Shown: positions 1-8,171, numbered from the stretch's first letter. The stretch: 64,000 nt of DNA from Streptomyces zhihengii (GCF_016919245.1 NZ_JAFEJA010000001.1:5977501-6041500); one strand, 5' to 3'. Numbers and translations: made by a program. Notes: a model not told the origin generated them from the sequence alone.

Positions 1-1
1 C

Positions 2-289
2 GCCAACTTCCTCTTCGTGCTGATCGCCCTCGTCAAGGGCAAGGCGCGCCTCGGCCTGCTCGGTGTGCTCGTCCCGTTCGTCGCCCTCGTCGGCGCGGTG
101 CGCCTCGCCCGCCCGGGCTCGCTGTGGGCCCGCCGCTTCTACCGCAACCGGCCGAAGGCCAGGGCCCGTTCGTCGCTGCGGGCCGCCCGCCACGACAAGC
201 GCTGGGAGCGCCCCCGGCGGGCCTTCCAGGACCTGATCGGCGGCGCCCCCGACGAGCCCGCCCGGCCCGCCGACCGCGAACTGCCCTGA
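2..289 (+). CDS. C-terminal part of a membrane protein (5' truncated)
   Basis: The frame is open from the window edge, so the start lies upstream. The visible 95 residues begin with two hydrophobic stretches (about residues 2-8 and 17-35) that look like the last membrane segments. A strongly basic, Arg-rich tail then runs to a TGA. That pattern fits a polytopic inner-membrane protein with a cytoplasmic C-terminus. I do not recognise the family, and nothing catalytic is visible. It converges with the rhomboid-like gene, with only 10 bases between the two stop codons. Confidence 0.6.
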   Translation, partial: ANFLFVLIALVKGKARLGLLGVLVPFVALVGAVRLARPGSLWARRFYRNRPKARARSSLRAARHDKRWERPRRAFQDLIGGAPDEPARPADRELP

Positions 290-299
290 TCCGGGCGCC

Positions 300-992
300 C
301 TACGCGGAGCCGCCGCGGGCACCGGCACCCGCCCGGCGGTGGCGCCGGGCGCGCACCAGCGCGTCGCCCGCGCACAGCACCACGGCCGCGGCGATCGCCG
401 CCAGATGCTCCTTCGCCGCCAGATTCGGCTTCACGATCACCTCGGCGACCATCGCGGCCACCACCAGACCCCCCGTCACCCACGCCCCGTAGCGGTAGCA
501 GACGCACACGGCGAGGCCCACGACGGCGGCCGACGGCCCGGTGTCCACCACCGAGGCGTCCGATGCGGGCAGCCCGAACGCCCCGTCCGGCCCGACGGCC
601 ACCCCGATCCGCGCGTACAGCGTGCCCGCCAGCGTCGAGACGTACGCGATCACCACCAGCGCACGGCGCCCCAGCGTGATCTCCGCGATGCCGAACACCA
701 CCAGGATCTGCGCCAGCGCTCCCCACACCGGCAGACGCACCGCCGGGACGAACGGCGACAGGGGGGTGCGCAGCAGGGCGAGCCACAGCGGGTCCCCGGG
801 GCGCACGAAGCCCGCCGCCTCCACCACCGGCAGGCCCCAGGACCGGCGTTCCAGGGCGAAGGCGACGGCGGTCAGCGCCAGGCACGCCAGGGTCAGCGGG
901 ACGGCCCGCCAGTTCCGCGCCACCAGCGCGCCGTGGACCGCCCCGTACAGCGGCCCCCACTCCCGGCGGGCGAAGGCGGACGCGGTGTTCAC
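300..992 (-). CDS. Rhomboid-like polytopic membrane protein
   Basis: This 230-residue membrane protein has about six hydrophobic segments and an Arg-rich C-terminal tail. The spacing of segments resembles rhomboid-like proteins of Streptomyces. However, I do not see a clear Ser-His catalytic pair (no GxSG box in a membrane segment), so protease activity should not be assumed. The GTG start at 992 overlaps the TGA of the upstream DUF2156 gene in a GTGA arrangement, which implies translational coupling and a shared role in the membrane. A start further upstream would run deep into the neighbouring gene in another frame, so 992 is preferred. Confidence 0.65.
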   Translation of the reverse strand: MNTASAFARREWGPLYGAVHGALVARNWRAVPLTLACLALTAVAFALERRSWGLPVVEAAGFVRPGDPLWLALLRTPLSPFVPAVRLPVWGALAQILVVFGIAEITLGRRALVVIAYVSTLAGTLYARIGVAVGPDGAFGLPASDASVVDTGPSAAVVGLAVCVCYRYGAWVTGGLVVAAMVAEVIVKPNLAAKEHLAAIAAAVVLCAGDALVRARRHRRAGAGARGGSA

Positions 993-2752
993 CGACCGCT
1001 CTCCAGCCGGCGGCGGCGTGCCCACTCCGGCAGCCCCGGGGCCTCCAGGAACCCTTCGGCGCGGGCCGCGGCCACACCGATGCGCGGCAGGTCGGCGCTC
1101 TTCTCGAAGAGCATGTACCGCGGCTCCCAGATCGGCCGGTACTTGGCGTTCGCCCGGTACAGGGACTCGATCTGCCACCAGCGGGAGAAGAAGCCGAGCA
1201 CCGAGCGCCAGAGCCTCAGCACCGGCCCCGCGCCGAGCCGGGAGCCCCGTTCGAAGACCGAGCGGAACATCGCGAAGTTCAGCGACACCTCGGTGATCCC
1301 GACCTCCTCGGCCCGCTGGAGGAGTTCGATCACCATGAACTCCGTCAGCCCGTTCTCGGCCTCCCGGTCACGCCGCATCAGGTCCAGCGACAGCCCCTTC
1401 GGCCCCCACGGCGCAAAGCTGAGCAGCGCCTTCGGCGCCCCGTCGCCGTCCGAGCACTCCAGCATCACGCAGCGGCCGTCCGCCGGGTCGCCGAGCCGGC
1501 CCAGCGCCATCGAGAAGCCCCGCTCGGTCGCCCCGTCGCGCCAGTCGTCGGCGCGCCGCAGCAGTTCGGCGGCCTCCGCCGGGGGGATGTCCTCGTGGCG
1601 CCGGATCCGGACGCTGTACCCGGCGCGCTTCACCCGGTTGTACGCCTGGCGCACGGAGCGCATCGCCCGGCCCTCCAGCGTGAACTCGCCGGTGTCGACG
1701 ATCGCCTCGTCGCCGAGCTCCAGCGCGTCCAGCCCGTGGCGGGCGTAGACGGTGCCCGCCTCCTCGCCGGCGCCCATCACCGCCGGGACCCAGCCGTGCT
1801 CGCGGGCCTGGGCCAGCCAGGGGGCGATCGCGCCCGGCCACGCCTCGGGGTCGCCGATCGGGTCCCCGGACGCCAGCGACACCCCGCCCACCACCCGGTA
1901 CGCCACGGCCGCCTTCCCGCTCGGCGACCAGACGACGCTCTTCTCCCGGCGCAGCGCGAAGTACCCCAGGGAGTCGCGGTCGCCGTGCCGGTCCAGCAGC
2001 TTCCGCAGCCTGGCCTCGTCGTCCTCGGTGATCGGGTCGACGGCGCGGCGCGAGCGGAACGCCGCGTACAGCACGGCGAGGATCAGCAGCGTGGACATGA
2101 TGTTGATCAGGACGTCGACCCAGCCCGGGGTGGTGATGGTGGGGAAGCGGTCGTCGTCGACGGAGACGGACACCAGCCGCATCGCGCCGTAGCGCCACTT
2201 CTCCAGGAAGGTCGAGCTCTGCGTCGAGGTGTCGGTGAGCGCGACGAGGCCGGTGGCCAGCAGCGACGTGACGAGCAGCCCGCCGGCCGCGACCCCGGTC
2301 GCGAGCTTCGGGTTGGAGCGGTCGCCCTTCGCGTAGAACTCCCGGCGGCCGACCAGCAGCGCCGCCACGAAGGCCGCGGTGAGCACGAACGAGATCCAGT
2401 TCTGCGCCTTGCCGCGGATCTCGGGGAACACCAGCGCGACGGCGAACAGCAGCAGGAACAGCCCGGAGAGCACCAGGTTCAGGATCCAGGCGGCCCGTTT
2501 GCGCCGCCGCATCGTCACCGCGAGGAAGAGAGTGAAGACACCGGAGGCGAAGCCCGCGGTGAGCAGATAGGGCGTGAAGTAGTTGTCGGCGTTGTGGCGG
2601 CGGAGGTCCTGGCCCAGTGACACCCACACGGCGCTCAGGAAGTTCACGAACGTCACGACCCGCAGGTACCAGACGGCGAACGCGGCCGCCCGCCGCGCAC
2701 GGGCTCCGCCGTCCCGGCCGGTGCCCTCATCGGTCTCACGGACATCTCCCAT
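989..2752 (-). CDS. Membrane DUF2156 (MprF/LysX-like) aminoacyl-phosphatidylglycerol synthase-type protein
   Basis: The protein has 587 residues. The N-terminal part (about 25-250) has several transmembrane segments. The C-terminal part (about 260-570) is a DUF2156 domain, a double GNAT-like fold found in lysyl-phosphatidylglycerol synthases such as MprF and the N-terminal half of mycobacterial LysX. Such enzymes transfer an amino acid from aminoacyl-tRNA to membrane lipid and change surface charge. The substrate cannot be read from sequence; some actinobacterial relatives lack demonstrated lysyltransferase activity. It is the first gene of a two-gene minus-strand operon with the rhomboid-like protein (GTGA overlap). 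Confidence 0.75.
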   Translation of the reverse strand: MGDVRETDEGTGRDGGARARRAAAFAVWYLRVVTFVNFLSAVWVSLGQDLRRHNADNYFTPYLLTAGFASGVFTLFLAVTMRRRKRAAWILNLVLSGLFLLLFAVALVFPEIRGKAQNWISFVLTAAFVAALLVGRREFYAKGDRSNPKLATGVAAGGLLVTSLLATGLVALTDTSTQSSTFLEKWRYGAMRLVSVSVDDDRFPTITTPGWVDVLINIMSTLLILAVLYAAFRSRRAVDPITEDDEARLRKLLDRHGDRDSLGYFALRREKSVVWSPSGKAAVAYRVVGGVSLASGDPIGDPEAWPGAIAPWLAQAREHGWVPAVMGAGEEAGTVYARHGLDALELGDEAIVDTGEFTLEGRAMRSVRQAYNRVKRAGYSVRIRRHEDIPPAEAAELLRRADDWRDGATERGFSMALGRLGDPADGRCVMLECSDGDGAPKALLSFAPWGPKGLSLDLMRRDREAENGLTEFMVIELLQRAEEVGITEVSLNFAMFRSVFERGSRLGAGPVLRLWRSVLGFFSRWWQIESLYRANAKYRPIWEPRYMLFEKSADLPRIGVAAARAEGFLEAPGLPEWARRRRLESGR

Positions 2753-2800
2753 GAAACGGGATCATATGGGGCACGGTCTGCGGGCGGCGGACATGACGAA

Positions 2801-2829
2801 GGCCGCCGCCGGACGAACCGGCGGCGGCC
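2801..2829 (-). terminator. Hairpin terminator downstream of cobT
   Basis: Perfect 12-bp inverted repeat (2801-2812 with 2818-2829) around a 5-base loop ACGAA. There is no T-tract, as is usual in Streptomyces. It lies between the end of cobT (minus) and the start of the DUF2156 gene. It is now separated from the cobT stop by the MITE-like element at 2850-3054. Confidence 0.65.
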
Positions 2830-2849
2830 TCTGCCGTGGGCGGGCGGCC

Positions 2850-3054
2850 CTAGGGCTTCTCGTTTGGATCCTGGCACGCACTCCCCCAGCTACCGCTGGG
2901 AGGTGCCCCCATGCCGCGTTGTCGTCGGTCGCCGACGCTCCGCGTGGACTCTCCCCCTGGCCTCCGGCCGGGAGGTGCCCCCATCCTCCGCCTTGCGATC
3001 GCACGCACCGGACGCCGCTCCCTCATCCGCCCTGATCCAGACGAAAAGCCCTAG
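2850..3054. mobile_element. MITE-like element with terminal inverted repeats
   Basis: Both ends begin with CTAG and continue as an inverted repeat of about 26 bp with four mismatches. The left end reads CTAGGGCTT at 2850, and the right end reads AAGCCCTAG ending at 3054. The 205-bp interior has no credible gene. It contains two imperfect palindromic boxes (about 2881-2912 and 2951-2984), each a C-run, short stem and GGGAGGTGCCCC. The size, inverted ends and absence of coding capacity fit a non-autonomous transposon relic. The parent IS cannot be named from sequence alone. The right end supplies or overlaps the TAG stop of cobT. Confidence 0.6.
2881..2984. repeat. Pair of palindromic intergenic boxes ending GGGAGGTGCCCC
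   Basis: There are two related boxes, at about 2881-2912 and 2951-2984. Each starts CTCCCCC, folds through a short stem, and ends GGGAGGTGCCCCCAT. A third copy with a longer stem lies at about 4407-4446, before the cobU-side gene. This is a dispersed intergenic repeat family; the function is unknown. Confidence 0.6.
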
Positions 3055-4154
3055 CGGTCGGACGCTTCCCGGAGCTCGTCCCCGGCGTCGGCCTTCGCCT
3101 CGTCGTCCCCGGCGCGCTCGGGCAGTTCCGCGACGAGCGCGGCGGCGGACTGGAGGAGCGGCAGCGCGAGCAGCGCGCCGGTGCCCTCGCCGACGGTCAC
3201 CCCGTGCTCCAGCACCGGCGTCAGCGAGAGCCGGTCCAGCGCCTTCGCCTGCGCCGGCTCCCCGCTGAGCTGCCCCGCGAGCCACCAGTCCGGCGAACGG
3301 AACGCGGCGCGCTGCGCCACCAGGGCGCAGGCCGCCGTCACCACACCGTCCAGGATCACCGGCAGCCGGCGGGCCGAGGCCTGGAGCAGGAAGCCCGTCA
3401 TCGCGGCCAGGTCGGCGCCGCCGACCGCGGCCAGCAGTTCGAGCTGGTCGCCCAGCACCGGACGGGCGCGCCGCAGCGCGTCCCGGATCGCCGCGCACTT
3501 GCGCATCCACGCCAGGTCGTCGATCCCGGTGCCGCCGCGGCCCGTGACGACCGACGCGTCGGTGCCGCACAGGGCGGCGATGAGGGTGGCTGCGGCGGTC
3601 GTCCCGCCGACGCTGAGGTCGCCGAGGACGACCACGTCGGTGCCCGAGTCGGCCTCCTCGTCGGCGATCGCCATGCCGAGGCGCACCGCCTGCTCGGCCT
3701 CCTCGACGGTGAGCGCGTCCTCGATGTCGATCCGCCCGCTGCCGCGCCGCACCCGGTGGCGCGTCACCTCTTCGGGCAGCAGCTCCGGGTCGCAGTCCAG
3801 GCCGGCGTCGACGATCCGCACCGGGACGCCCGACCGGCGGGCCAGCACGGACACCGGCCGCCCGCCCTCCAGCACCGCCCGCACCAGCTCGTGCGCGGTG
3901 CCGGCCTCCCGGCGCGACACCCCCAGCCCGGCGACCCCGTGGTCACCCGCGAACAGCAGCACCCGCGGCCGGTCGACGGCCCGGACCGGCACGGCGGCCT
4001 GCGCCGCCGCCAGCCACTCGGCCAGCTCGTCGAGACGGCCCAGCGCCCCGGGCGGCACGACCAGCCGCTCACGCCGTTCCTCGGCGTCACGCCGGACGCC
4101 GCTGTCGGGGCGCTCGATCAGATCGGAGAAGTCGTCGAGATTCAGCCTGCTCAT
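3051..4154 (-). CDS. cobT: Nicotinate-nucleotide--dimethylbenzimidazole phosphoribosyltransferase
   Basis: CobT makes alpha-ribazole phosphate from nicotinate mononucleotide and 5,6-dimethylbenzimidazole, for the lower ligand of cobalamin. The 367-residue length fits the family. Diagnostic stretches include GDHGV near residue 70, GDLSVGGTT near 178-186, a GRGGTG loop near 205, and the GEGTGA motif with the catalytic Glu at 323. I chose the ATG at 4154, which opens the conserved N-terminus. The open frame runs upstream through repeat DNA and should not be read as coding. The TAG stop falls inside the CTAG at the end of the adjacent MITE-like element. The next cobalamin gene (MBL-CobU, same strand) lies about 0.7 kb upstream beyond repeats. 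Confidence 0.93.
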   Translation of the reverse strand: MSRLNLDDFSDLIERPDSGVRRDAEERRERLVVPPGALGRLDELAEWLAAAQAAVPVRAVDRPRVLLFAGDHGVAGLGVSRREAGTAHELVRAVLEGGRPVSVLARRSGVPVRIVDAGLDCDPELLPEEVTRHRVRRGSGRIDIEDALTVEEAEQAVRLGMAIADEEADSGTDVVVLGDLSVGGTTAAATLIAALCGTDASVVTGRGGTGIDDLAWMRKCAAIRDALRRARPVLGDQLELLAAVGGADLAAMTGFLLQASARRLPVILDGVVTAACALVAQRAAFRSPDWWLAGQLSGEPAQAKALDRLSLTPVLEHGVTVGEGTGALLALPLLQSAAALVAELPERAGDDEAKADAGDELREASDR

Positions 4155-4189
4155 TCGCCGAACAGTACCGGTCCCACCCCCGGCACCCT

Positions 4190-4312
4190 CAGCCCCTCCG
4201 GAGCTCGGCCCCCGAGCATCCTCAGCCCGTCCGAGTCCTGGCACCCTGGGCAACCTCAGCCCCTCCGCAGCTCGGCCCCCGGGCATCCCCAGCCCGTCCG
4301 GCGTTTGAGGAC
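4190..4312. repeat. 123-bp direct repeat, copy A
   Basis: This copy matches 4532-4654 with three substitutions. It is built of two half-units, each starting CAGCCCCTCCG and containing AGCTCGGCCCCCG. It ends with CAGCCCGTCCGGCGTTTGAGG, a motif common in Streptomyces intergenic DNA. Confidence 0.85.
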
Positions 4313-4531
4313 GCCGTGCGCAGCGCGGTGCCGCGGCCACCGGGTCGCACCGGCCCCGTGTGCGCATCCGGGTCCGGCGGGGCTCTGCCCCGCGCCCCGC
4401 GCCTCAATCTCCCCCTACGGCCTGACGGCCGTGGGAGGTGCCCCCATGCGGGGCTGAAAGGCAGCCCGCAGGCGCGCCGTCTTCAGGGCCGGAAGGCAGT
4501 CCGCCTCGGGTCCTGGCGACCCGGGCATCCC

Positions 4532-4654
4532 CAGCCCCTCCGCAGCTCGGCCCCCGAGCATCCCCAGCCCGTCCGAGTCCTGGCACCCTGGGCAACCTCA
4601 GCCCCTCCGGAGCTCGGCCCCCGGGCATCCCCAGCCCGTCCGGCGTTTGAGGAC
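4532..4654. repeat. 123-bp direct repeat, copy B
   Basis: Second copy of the repeat at 4190-4312. Two of the three differences (the G/C choice before AGCTCGG in each half-unit) are swapped between half-units, as expected from unequal exchange or gene conversion within the array. Confidence 0.85.
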
Positions 4655-4868
4655 ACGGCCGCAGGCCGTGCCGTGCACACCGGGCCGCACCGCCCCCGCA
4701 CGCGCCACCCGGTCCGGCGGGGCTGAAGGCAGCCCGCCAACGCGTCGGCCCCCGGGGGGAAAGGCAGCCCCCGAACCACCGCCCCCGCAAGCGCAACCCG
4801 GTCCGGCGGAGCTGAGAAGCCCCCGGGGGGCAGACCGGCACCCCCATCGCGCGCCCCCGGGCGGCGCC

Positions 4869-6068
4869 TCACCCCCGGAGGGGCAGGGCCTGGCCCGCCA
4901 CCACCAGCAGCACGTGTTCGCATTCCGCGGCGAACGCCGCGTTCAGGCGGCCGAGTTCGTCGCGGAAGCGGCGGCCGGAGGGGGTGGCGGGGACGACGCC
5001 CGCGCCGACCTCGTTCGTCACGGCGACGAGGGTGCGGGCCGTCTCCCGTACGGCCGTGAGCAGTTCGGCGGTGCGCTTGCGCAGGGCGCGCTCGCCGCCG
5101 TTCGCCCAGCGGTCGTCGTCCCAGGCCCCGGCCTGGTCCATCGCGTCGGTGAGCCACAGCGACAGGCAGTCGATCAGCAGCGGCGGCCCCTCGGCGGCGA
5201 GCAGCGGCACCAGGTCGCAGGTCTCGGTCGTCTGCCAGGAGGCGGGCCGGCGGTCGCGGTGGGCCGCGACCCGGGCGGCCCACTCGGTGTCGCCGCCGCG
5301 CGTCCCGCCGGTGGCGACGTACAGCACGTCGGGGAAGGCCTCCAGCCGACGCTCGGCCTCCAGCGACTTGCCGGAGCGGGCGCCCCCGGTGACCAGCGTG
5401 CGCCGGGGGACGTCGGGGACGGCGTGGTACTCGCCCACGATCAGCGTGGTCCCGTCCGGCACCGCCCGCGCCCCCGCGGCGGCGAGACGGCGCCGCAGTT
5501 CGGCGCCGCCCGGCACCTCGTGGCCGAGGTGCGCGGCGACCACGTCGGTGGTCGCCCCGATCGCGCCGGCCGCCCGCAGCCGGGCGACCGCGTCCGGCCG
5601 GCCGACGACGTCCGCGACGACCATCCCGTAGGCCGCCGACCCCTCCGCCAGCCCGGCCGGAGCCGCGCCGGGCGGCAGGTAGAGCAGCCGTTCGCCCTCG
5701 GGGGAGGTGACCTCGTACCCGGTGCCCGGGTGGTCGACGGGCACCGCGCGCACCCGGTGGCCGCTGATCAGGGTGAGCACCCGCCCGTCGGGGACGCGGC
5801 CGGCCGTCGGCAGTCCGGCGGGCAGGTCCACCGCGGGGCCGTCGTGCGGATGGGTCAGCAGCACCTGCCGCACCCCGGTCAGGGAGTGCCCGGCCCGTGC
5901 GGCGGCCAGCGCAGCCCCCGGGGTCAGGTCGAGCAGCAGCGCGCCGTCCACGAGGAGCGCCGTCGCGGCGCGCGCCTCGCCGCCGCGGGCGGTCGCGCAC
6001 ACGGCGCAGGGGCAGCCGGGGTGGGGGAGTCCGGCCGGGGCGCCGGTGCCGAGCAGTGTCAGTTCCAC
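4869..6068 (-). CDS. cobU: MBL-fold / adenosylcobinamide kinase-guanylyltransferase fusion
   Basis: This 399-residue fusion has an N-terminal metallo-beta-lactamase-fold region (about 1-220) joined directly to a CobU domain (about 222-399). CobU phosphorylates adenosylcobinamide and transfers GMP to it, late in cobalamin assembly. Its P-loop GGARSGKS is at 227-234, followed by family motifs and the GRFRDELG-like helix near 366. The MBL half has the PhnP-like start LLGTG and Cys residues near 19-24. Its metal motif is degenerate: THPHDG at 72-77 in place of THxHxDH. It may therefore be inactive or bind metal differently. It lies upstream of cobT on the same strand. Confidence 0.88.
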   Translation of the reverse strand: MELTLLGTGAPAGLPHPGCPCAVCATARGGEARAATALLVDGALLLDLTPGAALAAARAGHSLTGVRQVLLTHPHDGPAVDLPAGLPTAGRVPDGRVLTLISGHRVRAVPVDHPGTGYEVTSPEGERLLYLPPGAAPAGLAEGSAAYGMVVADVVGRPDAVARLRAAGAIGATTDVVAAHLGHEVPGGAELRRRLAAAGARAVPDGTTLIVGEYHAVPDVPRRTLVTGGARSGKSLEAERRLEAFPDVLYVATGGTRGGDTEWAARVAAHRDRRPASWQTTETCDLVPLLAAEGPPLLIDCLSLWLTDAMDQAGAWDDDRWANGGERALRKRTAELLTAVRETARTLVAVTNEVGAGVVPATPSGRRFRDELGRLNAAFAAECEHVLLVVAGQALPLRG

Positions 6069-6167
6069 GCCCCTGATCCTCCCGTGTCCCCGCGGCGGGT
6101 GCGCGCCCGGCTACGCTGCGGGCAGCACCGAGTGATCAGCACGACCCCAGGTACCCGGGAGGCGCAC

Positions 6168-6377
6168 ATGGCATGGACGTGGCGGTTCGAGAAGTCCGAC
6201 GGTACGGAGGTCCAGCCGGCGGTGGAGCCGGAGGAGTTCAGCACGCAGGGCGACGCGGAGTCCTGGATCGGTGAGTACTGGAAGCAGCTCCAGGAGGGCG
6301 GCGCCGACCAGGTCGTGCTCTCCGAGGACGGCACGGTGGTGTACGGGCCGATGAGCCTGCACGCCGAGGAGGTCTGA
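6168..6377 (+). CDS. Small conserved acidic protein, 69 residues
   Basis: A short ORF starts at ATG 6168, with a good ribosome binding site GGGAGG at 6157-6162. The protein is acidic and Trp-rich (WTWRFEK start, SWIGEYW in the middle). It has no membrane segment or signal peptide. It looks like a compact cytoplasmic protein of a kind widely conserved in Streptomyces. The function is unknown. It is transcribed divergently from the MBL-CobU gene and converges on the methyltransferase gene. Confidence 0.75.
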   Translation: MAWTWRFEKSDGTEVQPAVEPEEFSTQGDAESWIGEYWKQLQEGGADQVVLSEDGTVVYGPMSLHAEEV

Positions 6378-6439
6378 CCCCTCCGCCGGGTCCCGTCCCC
6401 CGGGGTCCGCGCCACCCGGCGCGGGCCCCGGCACCCGCG

Positions 6440-7249
6440 TCAGGCCCGCCGCACTCCGCACAGGTGCAGCAGCGCCGCCACCCTGCGGTAGGGGTCGGTG
6501 CGTCCCGCCCGGTCCTCCGCGGCGAGCAGCTGCCGCATCTCCTCGTCCGCCGGGAGCGCCGCGTCCTCGGCGGCCCCGTCCGTGAAGACCCGCACCCCGT
6601 ACCAGGTGTGCAGGGGGGCGTTGATGCCCTCCAGCGTGGCCGTGAGGGCGTCCAGCCGGTCGGCGCGCACGGTCAGCCCGAGCCGGTTGGTGTACGTGTC
6701 GGAGGTGAAGGCCGTCCTCGCGCCGGCCCAGTCCCCGGCGAGCCCGGACCGCATGGCCAGCGCGTCCCCGTTGCGCACGAGCAGCGACAGCAGCCCGCCC
6801 GGCGCCAGCATCCGCGCGAGGCCCGCCAGCATGGCGTCCGGCTCGGCGGCGTACATCAGCACCCCGTGGCAGAGCACCACGTCGAAGCTGCCGGGCAGGA
6901 AGTGCACGCCCGTGTCCCGGCCGTCGCCCTCCACCAGCCGGACCCGCTCGCGGATCCCGTCCGGCTCTCCCGCCAGTGCCTCACGGGCGGCGTCCAGCAT
7001 GACCGCGTCGGACTCTATGCCCGTCACGGCGTGCCCCGCCCGCGCCAGCCGCAGGGCCTGGGTGCCCTGCCCCATGCCGACGTCGAGCACCCGCAGCCGC
7101 TGCCCGACCGGGTAGCGGGCGGCGATCTGCTCCTCGAGCTGACGGGCGACGAGCTCCTGGCGCACGATGTTGCGCAGCCCGTTCACCCCCGCCAGCCACT
7201 CGGCGGACCCCCCGGCGAAGCCGGAGGGCGCGGCCGAGTGCGGGCTCAG
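6440..7249 (-). CDS. Class I SAM-dependent methyltransferase, probable CTG start
   Basis: This is a Rossmann-fold methyltransferase with the SAM-binding motif LDVGMGQGT near residues 49-57 of the chosen product, an acidic loop (IESD) at the end of strand 2, and a GDGRD motif. The substrate is unknown. No ATG, GTG or TTG opens the frame at a sensible position. CTG at 7249 overlaps the TGA of the upstream DUF3043 gene (CTGA) and has GGAG 7 bases upstream, so a coupled CTG start is likely (269 residues). A GTG inside the conserved N-terminal helix is the alternative. Confidence is high for the family and lower for the start. Confidence 0.82.
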   Translation of the reverse strand: MSPHSAAPSGFAGGSAEWLAGVNGLRNIVRQELVARQLEEQIAARYPVGQRLRVLDVGMGQGTQALRLARAGHAVTGIESDAVMLDAAREALAGEPDGIRERVRLVEGDGRDTGVHFLPGSFDVVLCHGVLMYAAEPDAMLAGLARMLAPGGLLSLLVRNGDALAMRSGLAGDWAGARTAFTSDTYTNRLGLTVRADRLDALTATLEGINAPLHTWYGVRVFTDGAAEDAALPADEEMRQLLAAEDRAGRTDPYRRVAALLHLCGVRRA

Positions 7250-7845
7250 GGTCGTTCTCCGCGCTTGACCTGGGGCTTGGGCAGACGCAGACGGCGCATC
7301 TGGAGCGTGCGCATCAGGCCGTAGGCGACCGCGCCGCGCTTCGGCTCGTCGGGGAAGCGCTCCCTGAGCTGCTTCTTCAACCGGATCGTCAGACCGATCG
7401 AGTCGACGACGATCAGCACGATCACGCCGAGCCACAGCAGCAGCGCGATGTTCTGGAGCTGCGCGACGCGGACCATGCTCAGGACGAGGATGACCACCGC
7501 GAGCGGCAGGAAGAACTCGGCGATGCAGAAGCGGGAGTCGACGAAGTCCCGGACGAAGCGCCGCACCGGGCCCTTGTCACGGGCCGGCAGATAGCGCTCG
7601 TCACCACTGGCGAGCGCCTCCCTCTGCTTGGCGAGGTCCGCCCGGCGGACCTCGCGCTGGCGCTTCATCGCCGCCTTGCGGTCCTGGGGCGCGCTGTTCG
7701 CACGCGCGCGGCGGTTGCCCTGGGCCTCGCTGCGCTTGGGCGTCGGGCGGCCCTTGGGGGCCTCGGGGTCTCGGGGCTGCTTGGAGAGGTCCGCCGTCAC
7801 CTTGCCGGTGGGGGCCTTCTCTTCCTTGGAACGGCTACGGAACAC
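7246..7845 (-). CDS. DUF3043 membrane protein
   Basis: The 199-residue protein has a charged, Arg/Lys-rich N-terminal region (about 1-100), two transmembrane segments (about 115-135 and 140-160) and a basic C-terminal tail. This layout is that of the actinobacterial DUF3043 family, whose function is unknown. I prefer the GTG at 7845, which gives the usual N-terminus of a few residues followed by RSRSKEE. TTG nine bases upstream is possible. It is transcribed divergently from pspA and coupled (CTGA) to the methyltransferase downstream. Confidence 0.82.
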   Translation of the reverse strand: MFRSRSKEEKAPTGKVTADLSKQPRDPEAPKGRPTPKRSEAQGNRRARANSAPQDRKAAMKRQREVRRADLAKQREALASGDERYLPARDKGPVRRFVRDFVDSRFCIAEFFLPLAVVILVLSMVRVAQLQNIALLLWLGVIVLIVVDSIGLTIRLKKQLRERFPDEPKRGAVAYGLMRTLQMRRLRLPKPQVKRGERP

Positions 7846-7935
7846 AAAGCCCAAGGGTACGGGGTGCCGCGCCGGTCCGGGACAGGAGGTGCGCCACAGT
7901 CTCCGGCGGCCCGCGCATGGAGGGAGCCGCCGTGG

Positions 7936-7961
7936 GGAACGATCCGGCCACACCGGGCGTC
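7936..7961 (+). promoter_or_regulatory. SigE-like ECF promoter candidate upstream of pspA
   Basis: GGAAC at 7936-7940 is followed after 17 bases by CGTC at 7958-7961. This resembles Streptomyces SigE promoters, which respond to envelope stress. It would give a leader of about 200 nt before pspA. It was found by eye, so chance is possible. Confidence 0.4.
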
Positions 7962-8171
7962 CGTAAAGGACAGAACCACCACACAGTGGACGCGAGATCA
8001 CGGATCCCTGAGGCTCACCTACTCCCTGGGCCGGAGCGGAGCCGTTCGCAGTCGTCCTTGGGGATGAGCGCATCCGCGCTCGAACAGTGCGGTAATGGAA
8101 GCAGGGCCCGTACTGTGGGTTCTGTCGGAGAGCTGAAGCCGAGTCCGTCTAGAAGGGGGCGCGCGAAGCCC

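Larger units (their letters stand above)
4155..4868. other. Gene-free 0.7-kb repeat-rich intergenic region between cobT and the CobU fusion
   Basis: This stretch holds no credible gene. It consists of a 123-bp direct repeat (4190-4312 and 4532-4654), one GGGAGGTGCCCC box (about 4407-4446), and several variants of a CCGGCGGGGCTGA-type motif near 4375, 4715 and 4800. I found no cobalamin riboswitch B12 box in it. Confidence 0.7.

Noticed and set aside
300..992. Active rhomboid protease
   Set aside because: The layout is rhomboid-like, but no GxSG serine box or matching His is visible, unlike the gene at 51182-51919.
3051..4367. Longer CobT starting at 4367
   Set aside because: The first 71 codons would lie in the repeat region, and the family N-terminus begins at the ATG at 4154.
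4155..4868. Cobalamin riboswitch in front of cobT or the CobU fusion
   Set aside because: I looked for the B12 box and its flanking stems here and found only dispersed repeats. The short leader of the CobU fusion is too small to hold one.
4647..6377. Long plus-strand open frame covering the MBL-CobU gene
   Set aside because: It only includes the real small gene 6168-6377 at its end. The rest is antisense shadow with repeat DNA at its start.
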